64,000 bases of DNA, from contig NZ_KQ759763.1 of NCBI RefSeq assembly GCF_001482195.1, positions 3,695,559-3,759,558 of the forward strand, in the 5' to 3' direction. Shown here piece by piece: positions 15,871 through 23,021 of the stretch. The notes under the pieces are model-generated. The model saw only the letters and a program-made list of their open reading frames with translations. It made no database searches and was not told where the DNA came from. The stretch is from Luteimonas abyssi. GTDB taxonomy: Bacteria; Pseudomonadota; Gammaproteobacteria; Xanthomonadales; Xanthomonadaceae. Numbering within the stretch: position 1 is the first letter of the stretch; the number at the start of each line of letters is the position of its first letter. A program made the position numbers and the translations under genes.

Positions 15871-17697
15871 TCAGGTCTTGAGCAACTGCGAGGCTTCCTT
15901 GACGATCTCGGCCCGGATGCCGGCGTTGTCCTTGCCTTCCAGGCCACGCAGCACCTGGTTCTCGATGAAGGTATTGGCGTTGTCGCGGAAGGTCGCCAGG
16001 TACTGGTCCTGCCGATCCGACTTGCCCAGCTCCTCGAGCATCTTGTCCTTGAACTCGCCGATGGTGGCCTTGTCGATCTGTCCGCCGACGCCGTTCACCG
16101 CCCCGTCGAACACGCTGGCCGCGCCGTCGTAGATGCGCATCATGCCGCTCTTCTCGCCGAACACGTCGGTGAAGCCCTGCTTGAGCTGATCGGTGAAGCC
16201 TTTCTTGACGCCCTCGGACAGGAGACTGCTCGGCGACGGAATCATGCCGAGGAAGATGTTGAGCATGTTGGCCATGTCGGCCTGGCGCGCGGCGTCGTCT
16301 TCGGCCTTGTCGGAGAAGCCGTTCAGGACCGCCTGTTCCACCGAGGCCACCATGTGGGTCAGGCGGTGCTCGTTCTGCAGCATGCTGTCGGGATCGTCGT
16401 TCTTGCGCGCGTCGAGATAGTCCTTGGACCAGCCGTCGGACAGCTTGGTCAGCGAGTTGAGCACGTCCGGCGCCGCCTCGTTGGTGGGCGACAGGCCGGT
16501 CAGGCGGGTGAGGTTGGCCATCGTCATCATGTTGCGGGTGACGTTGTCGACGTTGCTGCCCTCATGGATGCCGGACTCGCCCAGGCCGTTGTACTCGAAG
16601 ATCTCGCCGGCCTTGTTCTTCACCAGTTCGTTCACCGCTTCCTGGCGTCCTTCCTTGGGGAAGTTCTGGTCGTCGAAGAAACCGTTATCGCCCCAGGGGT
16701 CGTTCTTGGACTGGTCGAGGATCAGCTCCGCCATGTCCGCGGCGTGGCTGCGGGTCTCGCCGGCGTACACGCTCTCCTTGTCGTTGGCCACCGCCTTGAT
16801 GAGGATTTCCATCGGGTCGCGGTTGTAGCGGTCCGACAGCCCGGTGTCGTCGCGATTGAGCCAGGCATTCTCGGTGGTGACCTTGCTGAAGCCTTCGCTG
16901 ACGTCCTGGATGGCCTGGTTGCGCTGTTCGCTGTCCACGCCGTGCAGGATGCGGTTGACCACGGCATGGTTGCTGCCGGCCTGGTCGGCGGCGTTGAACA
17001 GCAGGCCGAGATAATCGGAGCGGTCGTTCTTGTCGGTCTTGCTCGACCCGACCTTGCCGTCCTGGATCTGGTCGATGGTGAACTTCTCGATGAAGTCGGC
17101 GAACTCCACGCTGCGGTCGCCGCCGTTGCTGATGCCGGCGAGGAACCGGTCGAACACTTCGCCCGAGGTGTTCTCGTTCTCGACCCGGGCGCCGCCCAGG
17201 CTAGTCAGGCGCGACGATGCCTTGTCCGTGACCTCGCCGCTGACGCCGTCCATCTCCATGAAGCGCCAGGCGTTCTCGCTGTCGGCTTCGCCGGCGTTGT
17301 ACGCGGCGCCGAACGCTTCGAGTACCTGTTGCCGCTGCCCGGCGGTGATCTTCTCGTCGTCGACCAGCTTGTCCAGCCGCGAGCCCTGCAGCCAGGAGTC
17401 GGACTTGGTCGCACCCTCGTCGTTCTCCAGGATGGCGCCGATGAAGCGGCCGCGGTCCTCGACCTTGAGTTCGGGCAGGAAATCGTTGGCCAGGGCGGTC
17501 AGGCGCTTGTCGTAGTCGTCCTTCTTGCCCTTGATGTCGCCGACCGAGTGGAGCTCCTTGGCCAGGTCTTCCAGCTCCGAGCGGCTGGGTGCGCTGTAGT
17601 CGTCGGGGATGTTGTTGTCGCCGACGCCGTTCTCGACGTGTTTCCTGATCGCCTCTCTGATGTCGTTGAGGTTGCTCTGGTCGATCGTGAGGGCCAT
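15871..17697 (-). CDS. Large soluble helical protein, distant relative of the 9090-10754 protein (function unknown)
   Basis: A 608-residue acidic protein, rich in Asp, Asn and Lys, with no signal peptide, membrane segment or enzyme motif. It is less GC-driven in composition than its neighbours. The start at 17697 is fixed by AGGAG about 6 nt upstream; the frame extends further but is not coding. By eye, five blocks match the 554-residue protein at 9090-10754 in the same order. They are 117-136 with 99-118, 197-214 with 154-172, 229-253 with 182-206, 394-428 with 303-330, and 445-505 with 346-405. In the last pair NGFSDKAEDDAARQADM lines up with ADGKSADADNAAAREGL. A common ancestry and a shared repeated helical fold are inferred. 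The C-terminus has a small hydrophobic Gly/Val patch and a charged coiled-coil-like tail. Candidate roles include a secreted effector or a structural protein, but nothing here proves either. Confidence 0.75.
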   Translation of the reverse strand: MALTIDQSNLNDIREAIRKHVENGVGDNNIPDDYSAPSRSELEDLAKELHSVGDIKGKKDDYDKRLTALANDFLPELKVEDRGRFIGAILENDEGATKSDSWLQGSRLDKLVDDEKITAGQRQQVLEAFGAAYNAGEADSENAWRFMEMDGVSGEVTDKASSRLTSLGGARVENENTSGEVFDRFLAGISNGGDRSVEFADFIEKFTIDQIQDGKVGSSKTDKNDRSDYLGLLFNAADQAGSNHAVVNRILHGVDSEQRNQAIQDVSEGFSKVTTENAWLNRDDTGLSDRYNRDPMEILIKAVANDKESVYAGETRSHAADMAELILDQSKNDPWGDNGFFDDQNFPKEGRQEAVNELVKNKAGEIFEYNGLGESGIHEGSNVDNVTRNMMTMANLTRLTGLSPTNEAAPDVLNSLTKLSDGWSKDYLDARKNDDPDSMLQNEHRLTHMVASVEQAVLNGFSDKAEDDAARQADMANMLNIFLGMIPSPSSLLSEGVKKGFTDQLKQGFTDVFGEKSGMMRIYDGAASVFDGAVNGVGGQIDKATIGEFKDKMLEELGKSDRQDQYLATFRDNANTFIENQVLRGLEGKDNAGIRAEIVKEASQLLKT

Positions 17698-18044
17698 GGG
17701 ACGCTCCTGCGATGGGGGGACAGGGACCACAGGCGGGCATGACCCGCGGGACCGAGTCTGGGAGCGGCGCGAAGCGACCCACAATCCGGGCCAGCCCTAG
17801 GGTTCGACCAGCGGTTGGGCCATCGTTCGGTCGGTCGGTGCGGATTCGTGACCGGCTGCACATCCTGGGCGGGCACGCCGCTGGCGCGAGAGCGATTGCG
17901 CGCCGGGACCGGGGCGCGACGCGCCGGACGCGGAGCCGATCGGCGCGGCGCTCGGGCCTTTCGCCCCCTGTCGGGACTTTTGCCCCAGGCGGTGCCGACA
18001 CGCGGTCGCTATCGTGGTCCGGTTTGCCCGACCGGACCCACCGC
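17698..18044. other. Divergent intergenic region of about 350 bp
   Basis: This gap separates the leftward helical-protein gene from the rightward propeller-amidohydrolase gene and must hold both promoters. Near 17958-17986 there is a direct repeat, listed separately. A TATCGT sequence at 18010-18015, 30 nt before the ATG at 18045, could be a -10 element. Otherwise I see no gene. Confidence 0.5.
17958..17986 (+). promoter_or_regulatory. Direct repeat CTTTYGCCCC x2, activator-site candidate
   Basis: CTTTCGCCCC (17958-17967) and CTTTTGCCCC (17977-17986) are repeated with a 19-bp period. They end just before where the -35 element of the amidohydrolase promoter would fall if TATCGT at 18010 is the -10. 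Head-to-tail half-sites about two helical turns apart suit activators such as LytTR or response-regulator dimers. This is inference. Confidence 0.3.
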
Positions 18045-21000
18045 ATGACCCGAAACGTCCTCGCCCTCGCGCTCACCTGCGTGCTCGCCTCGTCCGCTGC
18101 GCTCGCCCAGGATCCGCCGGCGCCGCCGTCGGACGCCCCGCCGCCATCCGCCGCGCAGGACGCGCCGCCCGCCGATGCCGTCGAGCTGGAGCAGGACGCG
18201 CTCGACGCGGCCGGCGTGGATCCGGCCGATGCGCCGCTCGACAGCGCCCGCGGCCTGCGCGAGGACGGCGACCGCGCCACCGATGCAGCCTGGAACGTCG
18301 ACGACACCCAGGGCACGCCCAAGGCCGTGCGCTACGAAACCGACGAAGGCACCTGGATGGACGTGGACGTGTCGCCGGACGGCCGCGAGCTGGTGTTCTC
18401 GCTGGTCGGCGATCTCTACCGGATGCCGATCGGCGGCGGGGCCGCCACCCGCATCACCACCGGCCGTGCCTGGAACATCCAGCCGCGCTGGTCGCCCGAC
18501 GGCCGCCGCATCGCGTTCACCTCCGACCGCAGCGGCGCCAACAACATCTGGACGGTGGCCGCCGACGGCAGCGACCTGCGCCAGGTCAGCGACGAATCGT
18601 TCCGCCTGCTCAACAACCCCACCTGGACGCCGGACGGCGCCTACATCGTCGCCCGCAAGCACTTCACCGCCACCCGCTCGCTGGGTGCGGGCGAGCTGTG
18701 GATGTTCCATGCCGCCGGTACCAGCGCCGGCATGCAACTGGTGGAGAAGCCCAACGACCAGCAGGACCTCGGCGAACCCACGGTCTCGCCCGACGGCCGC
18801 TACGTGTACTTCTCCCAGGACGTCAGCGCCGGGCCGAACTTCGAGTACAACCGCGACCCGCACGGCACGATCTACGCGATCAAGCGCCTCGACCGGCAGA
18901 CCGGCACCCTCGACACGCTGGTGGAATCGGCCGGTGGCGCGGTGCGCCCGCAGGCCTCGCCCGACGGGCGTTCGCTCGCCTTCGTCAAGCGCGTGCGCGA
19001 AGCCAGCGTGCTGCATCATCTCGATCTCGCCAGCGGCGAGGTCCGCCCGGTGTGGGACGGGCTCAGCCACGACCAGCAGGAAGCCTGGGCCATCTTCGGC
19101 CCGTACACCGGTTTCGGCTGGACGCCGGATTCGCGCCAGGTGGTCATCTGGGCGCAGGGCGGCCTGTGGCGGGTCGACATGGCGGGCGGCGAGGCGACGC
19201 GGATTCCATTCACCGCACAGGTGGAGAAGACCGTCTCCGAACCGCTGCGCTTCGCCCAGACCTTGCCGGAGGGCGGGTTCTCGCCGCAGATGATCCGCGA
19301 CGTGGCGACCTCGGCCGATGGCGGCACCCTGGTGTTCCACGCGCTGGGCCAGCTGTGGCGCAGGCCGGTGTCGGGCGGCACGCCGACGCGGCTGACCGCC
19401 AGCCGCGGGGTGTCCGAATACCAGCCCAGCTTCAGCGCCGACGGTCGCCAGTTGGTGTACACGACGTGGTCGGATGCCGAGCTCGGCGCGATCCACGTGC
19501 GCGGCGCCGGCGGCACCGGCAGCGGCCGCCGCATCACCGGCGAGCGCGGCTTCTACTATCACCCGCGGTTCTCGCCCGACGCGCGGCACGTGGTCTACGC
19601 GCGCAGCGGCGGTGGCGGCCTGACCGGCAGCCTGTGGTCGGGCGACCGCGGCATCTACGTCGTACCCGTGGCCGGCGGCGCGCCGGTACGCGTGGCGACG
19701 GCCGGGCAGTCGCCGCAGTTCAACCACGACGGCACGCGGATTCTCTACCTCACCGGCGGCGGCATGCAGAAGAAGCTGATGTCGGTCGGCCTGCACGGCG
19801 AGGACCCGCGCGAGATCTTCGACCTCAAGTACGTCGATTCCGTGCAGGTCAGCCCGGACGGCCGCTGGGTGGCCTTCACCGAGCTGTTCAACGCCTACGT
19901 GGCGCCGATGCCCGAGACCGGGCGCAGCATCACCCTGGACCGCAACACGCGCGCGCTGCCGGTGCGTCCGGTGAGCGCGGACGTGGGCAGCTATCTGCAC
20001 TGGGCCGCGGATTCGGGTTCGCTGCACTGGATGGTGGGCGACCGCTACCACGCCCGGCGGCTGGACCAGACCTTCGATTTCCTGCCCGGTGCGCCCGGCG
20101 AGATCGCCGCGCCCGCACCGGGCGGCGGCACGCCGGTGGGACTGGAGGCGCCGGTGCATGCGTCGCGCGAGACGGTGGCGTTCACCAATGCGCGCATCGT
20201 GACCATGCGCGATGCCGAGACCGAGCAAGAGGTGATCGAGAACGGCACGATCGTGCTCGACGGCAATACGATCGTCGCGGTCGGCGCGACCGGTTCGGTG
20301 CGGGTGCCGGCCGGCGCCAACGTGATCGACGCCAGCGGCAAGACCATCGTGCCGGGCCTGGTCGACGTGCACGCGCACGCCGCGCATTTCGGCCAGGGGG
20401 TGGTGCCGCAGCAGAACTGGGCCTACTACGCCAACCTCGCCTTCGGCGTGACCACGATGCACGACCCGTCGGCCACCACCGAGTTCGTGTTCTCGCAGGC
20501 GGAGCTGGTACGGGCCGGACACATGGTCGGCCCGCGGATCTTCTCCACCGGCACGATCCTCTACGGCGCCGACGGCGCGTTCAAGGCGGAGATCGATTCG
20601 CTCGACGACGCGCGCAGCCACCTGCGCCGGATGCAGGCGCACGGCGCGTTCTCGGTCAAGAGCTACAACCAGCCGCGCCGCGACCAGCGCCAGCAGGTCA
20701 ACCAGGCCGCGCGCGAGCTGGGCATGCTGGTGGTGGAGGAAGGCGGCTCCACCTTCCACCACAACATGACGATGATCCTCGACGGGGTCACCGGCATCGA
20801 GCACAACCTGCCGGTCGCGCCGCTGTACCGCGACGTGGTGGAACTGTGGCGGCAGACCGACGTGCGCAACACGCCGACGCTGGTGGTGAGCTTCGGCGGG
20901 CTGTCGGGCGAGTACTGGTTCTACGCGCGCGAGAACGTGTGGGAAGACCCCAAGCTCAACCGCTTCTTCCCGCGCGAGACGCTGGATGCGCGCAGCATCC

Positions 21001-21479
21001 GCCGCGAGATCGCGCCGGAGTGGGACTACCACCACATCCGCGTGGCGCAGTCGCTCAAGCGTCTGCGCGATGCCGGGGTCAAGGTGCAGGTGGGCGGCCA
21101 CGGTCAGCTGCAGGGTCTGGCGACCCATTGGGAGATGTGGATGCTGCCGCAGGGCGGCTTCAGCAACTTCGAGGCGCTGCGCGCGGCGACGATCGACGGT
21201 GCCGACTACCTCGGCCTGGGCGCGCAGCTGGGCTCGCTGGAAGTCGGCAAGCGCGCCGACCTGGTGGTGCTCGACGGCAATCCGCTGGAGAACATCCGGC
21301 ATTCGGCCGACACCCGCTACGTGATGGTCGACGGCCGCCTGTTCGACGTGGCCGCCGACATGGCCGAGATCGGCAACCAGGCCGTGCCCGCGCCGACGTT
21401 CTACTGGCAGCACCACCGCCAGGGCCAGCGCTTCGGCGAGGCCTTCGGGCCCACCGCCATGTGCCACGGCGTGCATTGA
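18045..21479 (+). CDS. Secreted TolB-like beta-propeller/amidohydrolase fusion protein
   Basis: A 1144-residue exported protein. A signal peptide (ending near AALAQ) and an Ala/Pro/Asp-rich linker precede WD40-like/TolB-type propeller repeats over about residues 90-690. The recurring motifs are SPDGR blocks such as VSPDGRELVFSL, WSPDGRRIAFTSDRSG and FSPDARHVVYARSG. An amidohydrolase domain follows from about 720 to 1110. It has the metal-site HxH in VDVHAHAAHF, the later GHGQLQGLATHWE histidines, and the ending GKRADLVVLDGNPL, which is the standard amidohydrolase close. The fusion is common in Xanthomonadaceae and other bacteria and is thought to act on peptides or cyclic amides outside the cytoplasm; the substrate is unknown. 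The chosen start gives a good signal peptide; the open frame upstream is non-coding. It is monocistronic, with a possible activator site upstream. Confidence 0.9.
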   Translation: MTRNVLALALTCVLASSAALAQDPPAPPSDAPPPSAAQDAPPADAVELEQDALDAAGVDPADAPLDSARGLREDGDRATDAAWNVDDTQGTPKAVRYETDEGTWMDVDVSPDGRELVFSLVGDLYRMPIGGGAATRITTGRAWNIQPRWSPDGRRIAFTSDRSGANNIWTVAADGSDLRQVSDESFRLLNNPTWTPDGAYIVARKHFTATRSLGAGELWMFHAAGTSAGMQLVEKPNDQQDLGEPTVSPDGRYVYFSQDVSAGPNFEYNRDPHGTIYAIKRLDRQTGTLDTLVESAGGAVRPQASPDGRSLAFVKRVREASVLHHLDLASGEVRPVWDGLSHDQQEAWAIFGPYTGFGWTPDSRQVVIWAQGGLWRVDMAGGEATRIPFTAQVEKTVSEPLRFAQTLPEGGFSPQMIRDVATSADGGTLVFHALGQLWRRPVSGGTPTRLTASRGVSEYQPSFSADGRQLVYTTWSDAELGAIHVRGAGGTGSGRRITGERGFYYHPRFSPDARHVVYARSGGGGLTGSLWSGDRGIYVVPVAGGAPVRVATAGQSPQFNHDGTRILYLTGGGMQKKLMSVGLHGEDPREIFDLKYVDSVQVSPDGRWVAFTELFNAYVAPMPETGRSITLDRNTRALPVRPVSADVGSYLHWAADSGSLHWMVGDRYHARRLDQTFDFLPGAPGEIAAPAPGGGTPVGLEAPVHASRETVAFTNARIVTMRDAETEQEVIENGTIVLDGNTIVAVGATGSVRVPAGANVIDASGKTIVPGLVDVHAHAAHFGQGVVPQQNWAYYANLAFGVTTMHDPSATTEFVFSQAELVRAGHMVGPRIFSTGTILYGADGAFKAEIDSLDDARSHLRRMQAHGAFSVKSYNQPRRDQRQQVNQAARELGMLVVEEGGSTFHHNMTMILDGVTGIEHNLPVAPLYRDVVELWRQTDVRNTPTLVVSFGGLSGEYWFYARENVWEDPKLNRFFPRETLDARSIRREIAPEWDYHHIRVAQSLKRLRDAGVKVQVGGHGQLQGLATHWEMWMLPQGGFSNFEALRAATIDGADYLGLGAQLGSLEVGKRADLVVLDGNPLENIRHSADTRYVMVDGRLFDVAADMAEIGNQAVPAPTFYWQHHRQGQRFGEAFGPTAMCHGVH

Positions 21480-21564
21480 GCGCGCCGTCGCGGGACGCCT
21501 CTCGACCCCGCGCCCCGGCGCACCGGGGCCGGGGGCGCGTCCCGCGGCCGTTATGCTGTCGCGC

Positions 21565-21957
21565 ATGACGGCGACCCTGGTTCTCGACGGTACCCGCATC
21601 CACGACATCGCCTCGTTCTACGCCGAGGTGGAGCGGGTGTTCATGGCCGGCGTGGACTGGCCGTTGGGGCACAGCCTGGATGCGCTGGACGACCTGCTGT
21701 ACGGCGGCTTCGGCGCATTGGACGGCGATGCGCCGGCGACGCTCGAATGGCTCGACTTCGAGCGCAACCGGCAGGTGTTGGGCATCGAGGCTACGCGCGC
21801 GATGCTGCAGGCCAAGCTCGATCCGGACGGCCCGTACGACCGGGCGCGCATCCGGCGTCAGCTGGACGCGCTGGAGGCCGGCACCGGGCAGACGTTCTTC
21901 GACATCGTGCTGGAGATCGTCGCCGGTCATCCGAACATCGCACTCGTGCCGCGCTGA
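21565..21957 (+). CDS. Barstar-family protein (orphan ribonuclease-inhibitor-like)
   Basis: A 130-residue cytosolic protein with the barstar fold, the family that inhibits barnase-type ribonucleases. The N-terminal strand LVLDGTRIHD, the first long helix SFYAEVERVFMAG, the characteristic loop WPLGHSLDALDDLLYGG (equivalent to the barstar helix that plugs the nuclease site) and the last strand NIALVPR are all present. The middle contains an insert typical of the SaI14-like subgroup. No barnase-like or other toxin gene lies next to it. It may therefore protect against a toxin encoded elsewhere or act as an immunity gene against neighbours. The start could also be the ATG at 21553. A TTATGCT sequence just upstream could be a -10 element. 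Confidence 0.8.
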   Translation: MTATLVLDGTRIHDIASFYAEVERVFMAGVDWPLGHSLDALDDLLYGGFGALDGDAPATLEWLDFERNRQVLGIEATRAMLQAKLDPDGPYDRARIRRQLDALEAGTGQTFFDIVLEIVAGHPNIALVPR

Positions 21958-22020
21958 GCCGGCGAGCCGCGGGCGCCGCCGCCGGCGACCAGGCCGCGCC
22001 CGAATCGGGGACGACGCGCG

Positions 22021-22686
22021 TCAGCGCCGCAGCAGCCTGTGCTCGATCACGTGCGCGCCCACGTCGGCGACGGTCTTCAGTCCCATGAACAGCAGCACGA
22101 TGCCGGCCTCGTGCTGGCCGCCGTGACGCTCCGCCATGGCGATGATCGTGATGTGCATCGGCAGGATACGCAGGTACGGCATGATCATCAGCAGCGAGGC
22201 GCTGCGCGGTCGTCCGGTATCGCGCGCGAGGTGCTCGCGATGCGACAGGCGGTGCGCCCACCAGAACGCCAGGCTGAGCAGCAGGTACAGGGGCCAGTGG
22301 GGTCCGTCGGTGTCCGCATTCGCGCTGCCGCGCGCGGTCATGAGCAGCAGGAACACCGCATAGGCGAGGTGGAACAGCCCGTAGTGCGCGACGAAGAACC
22401 AGCGGAAGAAACGCCGGGCCTGCTCGGGATCGGTGACCTGTCGTCCGTTGATCCTGAGGTTTCCGACCGTGAGCAGTGGCGCCAGCAACAGGCGGCGACG
22501 CGCGTACCAGCCGATGATCAGGCTCTGGAAGAAGAACGGCCACAGCAGGTCGAGCATGCTCCAGCGCTGCCAGAGCGCGACGACCAGGGTCAGTGCGTTG
22601 CCGAGCAGGATCGCGAGCAGTCCGGGATCGTAGCGGGATCCCGCGGGCGCGGAGGTCGACGGTGGCGGGGTGGGATGGCCGGTCAT
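22021..22686 (-). CDS. DUF6498-type integral membrane protein
   Basis: A 221-residue inner-membrane protein with about five or six hydrophobic helices. They are near LLAILLGNALTLVVALW, the LLWPFFFQSLIIGWY segment, the FVAHYGLFHLAYAVFLLLM segment, LYLLLSLAFWW and a C-terminal HITIIAMAERHGG/VLLFMGLKTVAD pair. These features match the DUF6498 family, whose function is unknown. The aromatic and His residues in FVAHYGLFHLAY and MHITII are conserved in relatives and could bind metal or heme; that is speculation. The ATG at 22686 was chosen because the open frame before it is Pro/Ala-rich and unlikely. It is convergent with the barstar gene. Confidence 0.75.
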   Translation of the reverse strand: MTGHPTPPPSTSAPAGSRYDPGLLAILLGNALTLVVALWQRWSMLDLLWPFFFQSLIIGWYARRRLLLAPLLTVGNLRINGRQVTDPEQARRFFRWFFVAHYGLFHLAYAVFLLLMTARGSANADTDGPHWPLYLLLSLAFWWAHRLSHREHLARDTGRPRSASLLMIMPYLRILPMHITIIAMAERHGGQHEAGIVLLFMGLKTVADVGAHVIEHRLLRR

Positions 22687-23021
22687 GTGCAAGGGCGGCG
22701 ACGCGTGGAGGGCAGCAGGAAGCGGAGATGGTAGCCGTGTGGCCGGTGCGCGCGGCGGCGGCGCGGGCAGGTGCTTTGCCGAATCCGGCCGTTGCGCCGC
22801 CATGTCGTCGGACGGCTGTGCGCCGGCGCACCGTATTGCGGGTTCCTAACGTGCTCTCCACGAAATCCTAAAGATTGGGCTGATCTAATCCGGCCGGCTC
22901 CGGCGCCGCCGGGGCGACACGCCCAGCCCACGTGCGGGTGCGCCTGATTCCGAGCAACGCGGCCACGTCGCGATGGCCGGGCGGCGCGTGCCCGCGCGTC
23001 AGCCTTCAAAGGAATGCCTGT
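22687..23021. other. Intergenic region of about 335 bp upstream of the TonB-dependent receptor
   Basis: This divergent region holds the promoters of the DUF6498 gene and the receptor gene. It contains a relatively AT-rich patch near 22845-22890, a likely place for receptor promoter elements. I could not assign a matched -35/-10 pair. AAAGGA at 23008-23013 is the receptor's ribosome binding site. No gene is seen. Confidence 0.5.

Noticed and set aside
16354..17742. A 462-residue open frame antisense to the second helical protein
   Set aside because: Valine- and leucine-rich antisense translation without domains; the sense frame has a strong AGGAG start and blocks shared with its relative at 9090-10754.
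18009..21608. A 1199-residue open frame antisense to the propeller-amidohydrolase gene
   Set aside because: It is a His/Arg/Val/Gly-rich shadow frame produced by third-position GC; no domain or ribosome binding site is seen, and the sense strand encodes a convincing protein.
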